Positions 44,091 through 52,114 of a stretch of 64,000 bases of DNA are shown in pieces. The stretch lies in contig CAWIVH010000005.1 of assembly GCA_963839475.1 (NCBI GenBank), forward strand, positions 1-64,000. Direction: 5' to 3'. How positions within the stretch are numbered: position 1 is the stretch's first letter; each line of letters starts with the position of its first letter. This DNA comes from CAWIVH01 sp963839475 (lineage in GTDB: Bacteria; Acidobacteriota; UBA6911). The notes under the pieces were generated by a model that was not told the DNA's origin, searched no databases, and saw only the letters and a program-made list of their open reading frames with translations. Both the position numbers and the translations under genes were made by a program.

Positions 44091-44674
44091 CCTTCATCAA
44101 TTACGTAGCCCGCGAAATCAACTGCAAAATCGTCTATTACGGCCCGGGACTGGGGGGCAAAACCACCAACCTTCAATATGTTTATGAGGTCACCAACCCT
44201 GAAAACAAAGGAAAGATGATCTCGCTGGCTACTGAAACCGAGCGGACACTCTTCTTTGATTTTCTTCCTATTGATCTCGGCCAGGTTAAGGGATTCAGGA
44301 CGAGATTTCATTTGTACACAGTACCCGGGCAGGTTTTTTATGATGCAAGCCGGAAACTCATTTTGCGCGGAGTGGATGGTGTAGTCTTCGTAGCCGATTC
44401 CCAGGAAGAGCGGATGGACGCCAATCGTGAGTCGCTGGCAAATCTGTCGGACAACCTGAAGGAGCACGGCTATGACCTGCTCAAGATTCCCTACGCTCTG
44501 CAATTGAACAAGCGAGATCTGCCTTCGGCCATGCCCGTAGAGGAAATGAAGAGCGCTCTCCTCGTCAAAGGAGAACCGGCATTCGAAGCAGTGGCTATTC
44601 GGGGTGTCGGCGTGCTGGATACCCTGAAAGTTGTGGCCCGGCAGGTTCTCGTCGAGCTACGCAAGAGCGCTTAA
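44087..44674 (+). CDS. mglA: MglA-type small Ras-like GTPase
   Basis: The 195-residue GTPase has a P-loop YYGPGLGGKTTN (near 19), the switch-like TVPGQVFYDASRK (near 80), and the base-recognition motif LNKRDLP (near 142). The glycine and threonine following PGQ fit bacterial MglA rather than eukaryotic Ras. It cycles between GTP and GDP under MglB control and localises to a cell pole in characterised systems. The start GTG overlaps the mglB stop. A rhodanese gene follows after 39 bases, possibly in the same transcript. Confidence 0.94.
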   Translation: MTFINYVAREINCKIVYYGPGLGGKTTNLQYVYEVTNPENKGKMISLATETERTLFFDFLPIDLGQVKGFRTRFHLYTVPGQVFYDASRKLILRGVDGVVFVADSQEERMDANRESLANLSDNLKEHGYDLLKIPYALQLNKRDLPSAMPVEEMKSALLVKGEPAFEAVAIRGVGVLDTLKVVARQVLVELRKSA

Positions 44675-44713
44675 TTTCCAGCCTTCAACTATCCGCACCC
44701 CAAAGGAGCCAAC

Positions 44714-45082
44714 ATGATCCACAATCGTGAATTCTTGAAGGTAGTCGATGACGCCAAAACTCGTGTCCGTGAAATCACCGTGGAGGAAGTGCGACAGTTG
44801 CAGCAGCAGAACATCCCATTCCATTTTGTCGACGTCCGGGAGGATTCGGAATGGCAGGCGGGCCGGGCTGCAGGATCGATACACCTGGGGAAAGGGATCA
44901 TTGAGCGCGATGTAGAAACGGACATCCCGGACAAAGGCGCTAAGGTGGTGCTCTATTGCGGCGGCGGCTTCCGCTCGGCTTTGGCCGGAGACATGCTTCA
45001 GAAAATGGGGTACCGGGATGTGCTGTCGATGGCGGGCGGGATCAAAGCCTGGATGACGGCGGGGTATCCGATGAGTACCTAA
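44714..45082 (+). CDS. Rhodanese-like sulfurtransferase
   Basis: The 122-residue single rhodanese domain has the entry motif HFVDVREDSEWQAGR (near 37) and the active-site loop CGGGFRS with the catalytic cysteine (near 83). GGAG precedes the ATG. The family carries persulfide sulfur for tRNA modification, cofactors or cyanide detoxification. It follows mglA and ends at a strong terminator, so mglB-mglA-rhodanese may be one operon. Confidence 0.88.
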   Translation: MIHNREFLKVVDDAKTRVREITVEEVRQLQQQNIPFHFVDVREDSEWQAGRAAGSIHLGKGIIERDVETDIPDKGAKVVLYCGGGFRSALAGDMLQKMGYRDVLSMAGGIKAWMTAGYPMST

Positions 45083-45267
45083 TCCGGAGTGTTTTCCCGG
45101 TCTCTGTTGCGGTTGCGGGTTTACTCCGCTGCACCATTACTCAACCGTGATCCGGGAATCTTCAGGCTCAGGGCAAGCAAGAACGCCTGTCTGAAAGACG
45201 GCCTGCAATCACGACCCCAGGCTTATGGATGCCGGTTGCAGCGTTTAGCCAAGCGAAAGGCAGAGGC

Positions 45268-45299
45268 GGGCGGAACCGCCCGGTTCCGCCCCGTCTTTT
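45268..45299 (+). terminator. Rho-independent terminator after the rhodanese gene
   Basis: A perfect 10-bp stem, GGGCGGAACC/GGTTCCGCCC, with loop GCCC, is followed by CGTCTTTT. It sits about 185 bases after the stop and also faces the end of the convergent permease gene. Confidence 0.7.
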
Positions 45300-45315
45300 C
45301 ATATCCTAATGCACC

Positions 45316-46906
45316 TCAAACTTGCGGCCGGCTGATCCTGCTGTGATGCCGGCTGTAGGTGAAGTAAATCACGAGTCCGATCAGCAACCAGATGAGCAAC
45401 CTCATCCAATTCACGTAGCCAAGCTTGTACATCATGTAGCCGTTGAACAGGATTCCCAGGACCGGCACGAAAGGTACCAGCGGAGTTCGGAACGGCCTCG
45501 CCTGGCTGGGATTTGTTTTGCGCAGGATGAGAACGGCGATACATACGATCACGAAAGCCAGCAGAGTCCCGATGTTCACCATCTTGCCAATGTCGTCGAT
45601 GGGTGTGAGGCTGCCCACGATAGCTGCCAGAAGGCCCACAAGCATGGTGTTCTTATAGGGAGTGCGGTACTTCGGATGGATGGCGGCAAAAAACTTGCGG
45701 GGTAGCAGCCCATCCTTGGCCATCGCGTAGAGAACCCGGGTTTGCCCAAGCAGCATTACCAGCATGACGCTTGTCAGACCGGCCAGGGCTCCTGCGGTGA
45801 TGAGATGCGAAGCGGCCGTCAATCCGCGGTCCATAAATGCGCGTGCGATGGGAGCCTCGATGTTGATTTCGCGCCATGGGACCATGCCTGTCAGCACCGC
45901 GGCTACCGCGATGTAAAGCACTGTGCAGGCCAGGAGCGAAGCGATGATGCCTATGGGAAGATCGCGTTGCGGATTCTTGGCTTCCTGAGCGGTTGTCGAG
46001 ACGGCGTCGAAACCGATGTACGCGAAAAAGATATAGGCTGCACCAGCGCCGATGCCCGACAATCCGAACGGTGCGAAGGTTGACCAGTCGCTGCCCCAGT
46101 TCTTTGTATCTACATACTGTATTCCGAGGGCGATCACGAACAACACGACCGATACTTTGATTACGACGATCGTGGCATTGAATCCGGCCGATTCCTTGAT
46201 CCCGACGACCAGGATGCCTGTGATCACCAAAGCGATGAACAAAGGCGGGAAGGTTGAATCCGATTTCCATGCCGAAAAGGTGGGGGGCGTTCAGGAGGTC
46301 GTGAGCGCGCTGGATCAGTTCAGGCGACTTGGCGCTGGCAATTTGGGTGACTTTTTCAATGAAGGCTTGGGTGCCTTCCACGAGGTTCGGATCCGACGCC
46401 TTCGCCATGGCGCGGGCGATTGTGTGCTCGGCGGTGCGGAGAGCGGTCCAGTGGTCATAGGCCAGCCACAACGGGATGTCGATTTTGAAAATCCTCATGA
46501 ATTCGATGAAATGGTTCGACCATCCGGATGAAACCGTGCTGGCTCCCATGGCATATTCCAAAGTCAAATCCCAGCCTATGATCCAGGCAAACAGTTCGCC
46601 GAGCGTGGCGTAGGCGTAGGTGTAGGCGCTTCCCGCCAGCGGGATCATGGCTGCAAACTCGGCATAGCAGAGTCCGGCGAAAGCGCACCCGAGCCCTGAA
46701 ATCACGAAGGAAAGCATCAGGCCAGGTCCGGCGTAATGGGCGCCCAGTCCGGATAGGACAAAGATACCGGCTCCGATTATTGCCCCAACCCCGAGTGCGG
46801 TCAGCGAAACCGGACCCAGCGTGCGCTTTAGCGTATGCTCCCCCGACTCGTGAGCCTCATCGAGCAGCATGCTCATCGGCTTTTTAGCGAACAGATTCAT
46901 ACCCAT
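45316..46906 (-). pseudogene. APC-family amino acid permease, split by a single-base frameshift
   Basis: The first 222 codons (from 46906) give a normal APC/CAT permease start, with VGAIIGAGIFVLSG near residue 40. They run to EIGFNLPA near 46246, then the frame goes off. The remaining 308 codons, LFIALVITGIL onward, continue the same protein in the next frame to the stop at 45316. Removing one T from the TTT (positions 46241-46243 on the + strand AAA) restores NLPALFIALV exactly. The reconstructed protein is about 530 residues with 12 or more membrane segments and resembles cationic amino acid transporters. It is a genuine frameshift or a sequencing slip in a homopolymer. Confidence 0.85.
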
Positions 46907-47159
46907 TCAGTTCTCCTGTCATCAGCGGCACGCAACAGTAAGCGCGCGCCAGGGCCTGGCCCTTTCGCGCTCCTTCTAGCGGGAGTTTGAACCCGGCTTG
47001 CCCGAATTGCAGTCGCGATATATGTTTGCGGAAACTAGCACCTTCTGCCGAATCGTGCAAGCTCCAAAATCTGGGAGGATCAGCCCCTGGCGGGGAATTC
47101 AGCCCGTGATTCAGCCGGGTTTCGCGAGCCCGTGCCAGGTGGGGTGCGGAAATGGCACA

Positions 47160-47384
47160 TCAATCGATGCCGCACATGCCTCGCTGGGCGGCACTGCAAG
47201 ATCCGCAGGGGCCGGTTTCCCGTGGAGCCGGGCTTGGGGATGAAGCGGCTACGGCGAAAGTGGACAGCAGCTGCATTACCTGAGCGCTGCCGCAGGACCG
47301 GCAATGAACTTCATCGTCCCGGTTAAATGTGAGATGTTCGAAGCGGGTATTGCACTCGCGGCATTCATATTCAAATATCGGCAC
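47160..47384 (-). CDS. FmdB-family zinc ribbon protein
   Basis: This 74-residue protein starts MPIFEYECRECNTRFEHL and has a second CRSCG pair near 34, the FmdB-type zinc ribbon. The tail has further cysteines (CGSCSAAQRGMCG), typical of the family. Role is putative regulatory. It lies 11 bases downstream of the TerC-like gene. The gap 46907-47159 between the permease gene and this gene shows no gene. Confidence 0.85.
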   Translation of the reverse strand: MPIFEYECRECNTRFEHLTFNRDDEVHCRSCGSAQVMQLLSTFAVAASSPSPAPRETGPCGSCSAAQRGMCGID

Positions 47385-47395
47385 CGGGTTCCTCC

Positions 47396-48382
47396 CTAGT
47401 CCTGTAGCTCGTCGGTCTCTGATGTTACCAGAGGGGCCTTTTCGTTTGAAGACCGAGTCTTAGGCCGAGGCGGGTATAGCAGCGATAAAACTATAGAACC
47501 GGCAAGTATGCACACCACAACCGCCAGGGAAATTCCAATCGATATTTTTACAAAATTCCCTGTCAGCATCTTGGCTCCGATAAATGCCAGCACGATCCCC
47601 AAACCTCTGCCGAGATAGGCAAACCGGTCAATAACCGCGGCCAGAAGGAAGTACATCGAGCGCAGTCCCAGGATGGCGCAAATGTTCGATGTGTAGACGA
47701 TGAAGGCATCGTTTGTCACACCGAAGATTGCGGGGATCGAATCCGTGGCAAAAACGAGATCGGTGGTCTCTACCGTGACTAGCACCAGGGCTAGAGGAGT
47801 CGCGAAGAGTCTTCCGCTTCTGCGCACAAAGAAACCTCCGGATTCGTAGTCGGTCACCAGGGGCACCAGCTTCTGGAACTGCCTCACCACGGGATTTCGA
47901 CCTGGCTCCACTTGCGCACCATCCTGCTGCAGGATTTTGATTCCAGTCCAGACGAGAAACGCGCCGAAGACGTAGATCATCCAATGGAATGCGTGGAGCA
48001 GCGCTGCTCCCGCCACTATGAAGGTGGCACGCATGCCCAGGGCTCCCAGAATCCCCCAGAAAAGCACTCGGTGGTGTAATTGCGAAGGCACTTTAAAGTA
48101 AGTGAAAATCAGGATGAAGACGAATATATTGTCGACGCTAAGAGCGTATTCAATAAGGTATCCAGTAAAGAACTCGAGCCCCTTCGCTCTTCCGAACTGA
48201 TGCGAAATCCAGAATCCGAATGATATGGAAAGCATCACCCAGATCAGGCTCCAGCCAAACGCCTCCTTCACCCCAACCGCACGAGCACGCCGGTGGAGCA
48301 GCCCGAGGTCTATGAGCAAAAGGACCAATACAACTGCTATGAAAATGGTCCAGAAAATAGGCGACGCGATGCTATGAAACAT
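47396..48382 (-). CDS. TerC family integral membrane protein
   Basis: The 328-residue protein has about nine membrane segments and the TerC signatures EYALSVDNIFVF (near 76) and TVETTDLVFATDSIPAI (near 206), with the acidic membrane residues expected for metal handling. The group includes Alx and TerC proteins that export Mn or support exoenzyme metalation. Its C-terminus is polar and cytoplasmic. FmdB follows on the same strand. Confidence 0.92.
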   Translation of the reverse strand: MFHSIASPIFWTIFIAVVLVLLLIDLGLLHRRARAVGVKEAFGWSLIWVMLSISFGFWISHQFGRAKGLEFFTGYLIEYALSVDNIFVFILIFTYFKVPSQLHHRVLFWGILGALGMRATFIVAGAALLHAFHWMIYVFGAFLVWTGIKILQQDGAQVEPGRNPVVRQFQKLVPLVTDYESGGFFVRRSGRLFATPLALVLVTVETTDLVFATDSIPAIFGVTNDAFIVYTSNICAILGLRSMYFLLAAVIDRFAYLGRGLGIVLAFIGAKMLTGNFVKISIGISLAVVVCILAGSIVLSLLYPPRPKTRSSNEKAPLVTSETDELQD

Positions 48383-48432
48383 CGATGGCTCCCATTGAAG
48401 GCATCCGAAACAGATGGCCGGGCTGCTCAGCC

Positions 48433-48958
48433 TCAGGCGAGCAGGGAATCGGCATAGAACTCCAGGACATCCAGGTAGGGGCTGCAGTGCCTCCTGTCTT
48501 TAATGTATTCGTAGGCCTGCCTTGCTGTCATTCCCCGGGCTTTGACCAAGTAGGCTGCCGCTGCGGTCGGGGCACGGTTCCAGCCCGCCGTGCAGTGGAG
48601 ATAGACTTTCGTCCATCGCGCAGCCAACGCGGATTCTACCTCCGCCACGCATTTCGGCAGGTTTGCCGCTATGTCCTGCTTGTTGAAATCCAGGATCGGG
48701 GACCGACGCAGCTCAATTTCAGCCTGAGACAGCCGCGTTCAGCAGCTTTTTCTCAGACATTCTCTGGTTGGTGAGGTCCCCATCGCTTTGCAGGTTGACG
48801 ATGGTCGTTATCCCCATCCTTTTCAACCAATGCGCGTCCTCCGGACGCACATAGCACCCCACCCAAAGGCGGTCCGGGATAATCTCGTTGCAGTCGAGCA
48901 TCAGGCCAGGTCCCATCGTTTGACTTTTTACTTTATCATCGCCATCAATGGATGGCAC
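48433..48958 (-). pseudogene. Glucan-phosphatase-like dual-specificity phosphatase, split by a single-base frameshift
   Basis: The first frame from 48958 gives the substrate-domain start (IIPDRLWVGCYVRPEDAHWL; ITTIVNLQSDGDL) and stops at 48719. The second frame starts with AEIELRRSPILDFN just before that point and runs to 48433 through the active site HCTAGWNRAPT (Cx5R). Removing one base at about 48723 (CC on the + strand) restores a continuous phosphatase of about 174 residues. The C-TAG-x-x-R loop resembles SEX4/laforin-type glucan phosphatases, so a glycogen or starch-like substrate is possible. Either a recent pseudogene or a sequencing error. Confidence 0.8.
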
Positions 48959-48989
48959 TGATTATCCCATGGCTCGGAAAAGGAACTGG

Positions 48990-49973
48990 TCATTGCCCGG
49001 CGGCTGAGCACCGGCGCAAGCGGTCCATGATCGCGGTGCCCAAACCTTCCTCCGGGACGGGAACAGCCACCAATCGGTCCAAGCCCAGGGAATCCAGCCT
49101 GCGCAAGGCTGAAAACAGGTTAGCGGCGGCTTCGCGAAGGTTACCGGTCGGGGAGAGGATTTCGATCGCCTCGAACTGGTTGGGCGCTTCCGGAGGGGTG
49201 AATGCCAGGAGCCCTGCCCTTTCGCCGGTTTTCAATCCTTGCTCCGGCTTTTCCAGGATTTCAAGGGGAGTCAAGGTCGCGTAGTGACGCGAGAGCTGCC
49301 CAGGGGACTCCGGCCGCGAGGCATCTCCTGTAAATCGGAGGAGTGGTCCCAGCAGCTCCTCCAGATCTTCGATCGCGGTACCGCCTGCCCTCAAAATGAC
49401 CGGAAAAGGTCCCGCCAGCGAAAGGATGGTGGATTCAACCCCGACTGTGCAGGGCCCTCCATCAAGGATCAAATCGACTGCATCGCCTAATTGATCCATG
49501 ACATGGCTGGCCTGTGTCGGACTTATGTAGCCGAAAGGATTGGCGCTCGGAGCCGCGATGGCTCTGTCCGAAGCCCGGATCAGATCCAGGGCGGCCGGAT
49601 GATGTGGAACACGTATCGCGACCGTCGGAAGGCCTGCCGTGACAATCGGCGGGATCCGATCGGTTTTGTACAGGACAAGCGTCAGTGGCCCGGGCCAAAA
49701 ACGCTGCGCGAGCTGAGAAGCGCAGCCTCCGTCGGGAAGCGCAAAACGAGATACTTCATCCGGTCCTGCAAGATGGACGATCAACGGATCGAAGGAAGGC
49801 CTTTTCTTCACTTCGAAAATCCTCGCAACGGCGGACGGATTGCAGGCGTCGGCTCCCAGACCGTAAACGGTTTCGGTCGGAAAAGCGACCAACCCTCCGC
49901 TTCGAATAATGTCGGCCGCCCTCGAAATGGCGGCCGGATCGGAAGCATCCAGAATCTTTTGCACTAGAGCCAT
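48990..49973 (-). CDS. sua5: L-threonylcarbamoyladenylate synthase (YrdC/Sua5 type)
   Basis: The protein has 327 residues from ATG 49973; a TTG four codons earlier is an alternative start. The YrdC domain shows FPTETVYGLGADA (near 32), KRPSFDPLIVH near 60 and SANPFGYISPT near 145. The C-terminal 110 residues are the Sua5 extension, with SPGQLSRHYAT near 224. It makes threonylcarbamoyl-AMP for the t6A tRNA modification. It lies 31 bases from the phosphatase gene on the same strand. Confidence 0.94.
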   Translation of the reverse strand: MALVQKILDASDPAAISRAADIIRSGGLVAFPTETVYGLGADACNPSAVARIFEVKKRPSFDPLIVHLAGPDEVSRFALPDGGCASQLAQRFWPGPLTLVLYKTDRIPPIVTAGLPTVAIRVPHHPAALDLIRASDRAIAAPSANPFGYISPTQASHVMDQLGDAVDLILDGGPCTVGVESTILSLAGPFPVILRAGGTAIEDLEELLGPLLRFTGDASRPESPGQLSRHYATLTPLEILEKPEQGLKTGERAGLLAFTPPEAPNQFEAIEILSPTGNLREAAANLFSALRRLDSLGLDRLVAVPVPEEGLGTAIMDRLRRCSAAGQ

Positions 49974-50187
49974 CCTTGCCTGCAACTAAGGTTTATCCAC
50001 GAATCCCACGCGGCCAATTATAGCAATTGCAGCGCCGCAAGGGAGTACATTCGCCCCGGTGCCGGCCATGGGTTGGCCTCCCTTTTATTCACTTGTTCTG
50101 CCTATTCTTGACAGCGCCGCGGAGCCAGCCTATATTTCGCTTTCCTAATCACTTCTTTAGAAATTGGCCATCTTAAGAATAGGATGT

Positions 50188-50700
50188 ATGGAAACCACCA
50201 CGGATATCGCCTGGTACGCCCTCTACACAAGAAGCCGCTTCGAAAAGAAACTCCTGGTCGAATTGACGGATCGCTCCATCGAGGTTTTCCTCCCGATGCG
50301 GGAAGTCCTCAGCCGCTGGAAGGACCGCAAGAAGAAGGTGTGGCTTCCTTTGTTCCCGGGATACATTTTTGTGCACCAGGAGGACAATCCTACCAATCGG
50401 TACCGTGTCCTCAATGTCCCCGGCGCCGTCAGATTCGTGGGTCACGAAGGTCAGCCGGAATCGATTCCCGAAGTTCAGATAGAAGGCATCAGGCGTTTCC
50501 TCGAATCCAGCATTTCAGTGGATCCCTACCCCTATCTCCAGATCGGACGCCCCTGCGAAGTCATTGCGGGCCCGCTGCGTGGAGTGCGGGGAATTCTGGT
50601 GCAGAAAAAGGGCAGGTTCCGTTTCGTTCTGCAGGTCGACCTGATTCGGCAGGCCGTATCCGTTGAAATCGATGCTTCTGACGTAAAACCTCTGGATTAA
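50188..50700 (+). CDS. UpxY/RfaH-type specialised NusG paralogue
   Basis: The 170-residue protein starts at ATG 50188, with AGGA upstream, and has the NusG N-terminal domain (WYALYTRSRFEKKL near 9; PLFPGYIFVH near 54). The C-terminal KOW-like domain follows (GPLRGVRGILVQKKG near 126). UpxY-type antiterminators usually sit first in a capsule or exopolysaccharide operon and act on it. Here the next genes are on the opposite strand, so it is an orphan that must act elsewhere. No ops or JUMPstart-like motif is visible upstream. Confidence 0.88.
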   Translation: METTTDIAWYALYTRSRFEKKLLVELTDRSIEVFLPMREVLSRWKDRKKKVWLPLFPGYIFVHQEDNPTNRYRVLNVPGAVRFVGHEGQPESIPEVQIEGIRRFLESSISVDPYPYLQIGRPCEVIAGPLRGVRGILVQKKGRFRFVLQVDLIRQAVSVEIDASDVKPLD

Positions 50701-50729
50701 GCTTCGGAGCCGTATTTTTAGTAAAACCC

Positions 50730-51890
50730 TCAATTGATCTCGAGCTCATCTTTGGACGGCAGCTTGGGGAATGCGGCGTGGGGCTCCTTCTGATACCAAA
50801 ATGCGCTGGAAGCAATATCGTCCCGGAGTGGCAGATACCTGCCGCCCGATTTCCATCCCAGGGCCTGAATGGTGACCTTCAAATCCTTTTCAAAGCGGAT
50901 AGGGTCCATGATATGCCACCTGTACATCCCGAACCGTTGCTGGGACTGGTACTGCCCGTCACCCCGAAGGACCTGGGCCAGGCCGGTGTAGGGCCCCGAA
51001 AATTCCTGGTATCGCTTTGTTTCGGGATGGTCGAAGTCGTAAGATCCACAGAAATAATCTTCCGTCCCGGTTCCGCAGATGGTAGGGAACTCGCTGTCGC
51101 CATCCATGAAGAACTTGATTTCTCCTTCGCCCCACCATCCGCTGTTGTGGGATCCCCATGCAATATACGTCCCAACATAATGTCCCTGGCCTTTTACACC
51201 TTCCAGGATAATGTGATCGGTTTTGTCCGGGAGGGGATTGGAGCGCCGGAACTGCGTGTGCAGATAAGCTGCGTCTGCCGGTATTTCCGTGAGGGCGTAA
51301 TCCACCTGGTAATAGAGCGTCATGGCATTGACATCTATATTCTCCATCGTGATCCGGCATGATTTTCGGAACGGCATGGGCCAATAGCTGTTGAACGCAC
51401 TTCCCGGATTCACGGTTACGGCCAGAGAATGGATCTGGGCATATTTGCTCCAACCCATCGCAAAAAAGTCTCCGACGGGGCACTCGATCGAAGGTTGCTC
51501 CTCGCCATCCCAGTAAAAGCGGATGATGGAAAAGCGCCAATTCCCCGTGGGTGTCATCCAGATATGCTGTATGGCACCCGGACCGTCGATCCTGGCCATG
51601 GTGAATTCTTCCTTCGACTGGATTCTCACCGATGGGGAAACTTTCCATTTTTGGCCGAGCTCACGCGCGGCATTTTTTCCGGTTCCCTCAGTCGCCATGC
51701 CGCCGCGCCCCTTTTCCCCGTTAAAGTTTTCAGGGCTGATGGAGCGGGTTCGAGCCGAAGAGAGCCGGTAAAGGTTCCCCATACCCATCTGCAAACCGTT
51801 GAAACTTTCCTGCTGTGCATCGATGTTGACAGCAAGGAGGATCACTGTGACGGATAAGCCAAGGATTGTTCTAAGCGCCGGATTTTTCAT
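50730..51890 (-). CDS. Secreted glycoside hydrolase family 172 (DUF2961) protein
   Basis: The 386-residue protein has a signal peptide (residues 1-25) and the DUF2961/GH172 core: MARIDGPGAIQHIWMT near 99, YYQVDYAL near 208, and GEGEIKFFMDGD then GTGTEDYF near 270-293, the segments that carry the conserved acidic residues of the family. Characterised GH172 enzymes cleave fructofuranose or arabinofuranose linkages such as difructose anhydride or D-arabinan. It is exported. It is convergent with the UpxY-type gene, 29 bases apart. Confidence 0.87.
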   Translation of the reverse strand: MKNPALRTILGLSVTVILLAVNIDAQQESFNGLQMGMGNLYRLSSARTRSISPENFNGEKGRGGMATEGTGKNAARELGQKWKVSPSVRIQSKEEFTMARIDGPGAIQHIWMTPTGNWRFSIIRFYWDGEEQPSIECPVGDFFAMGWSKYAQIHSLAVTVNPGSAFNSYWPMPFRKSCRITMENIDVNAMTLYYQVDYALTEIPADAAYLHTQFRRSNPLPDKTDHIILEGVKGQGHYVGTYIAWGSHNSGWWGEGEIKFFMDGDSEFPTICGTGTEDYFCGSYDFDHPETKRYQEFSGPYTGLAQVLRGDGQYQSQQRFGMYRWHIMDPIRFEKDLKVTIQALGWKSGGRYLPLRDDIASSAFWYQKEPHAAFPKLPSKDELEIN

Positions 51891-52114
51891 GGGATTCTCC
51901 CTTTCGAACCTGGTTTCGTCCTGCGTGAAGGGCGATTTTAATCCATCGCCGGAAAATCGGGCGCAAAAAGAATGACGGAACCTTCTTTTGACGGGAGGGG
52001 CGTTGAACGCTCAGATCACCGAATTGTCAATCTTTGGGGGTGAAACCGTCTAAGGAAAACTCGTAGAATTCCGGCTCGGCTGCGGCAGTGGAACAGCCGA
52101 CCTGGTGATTCGAC

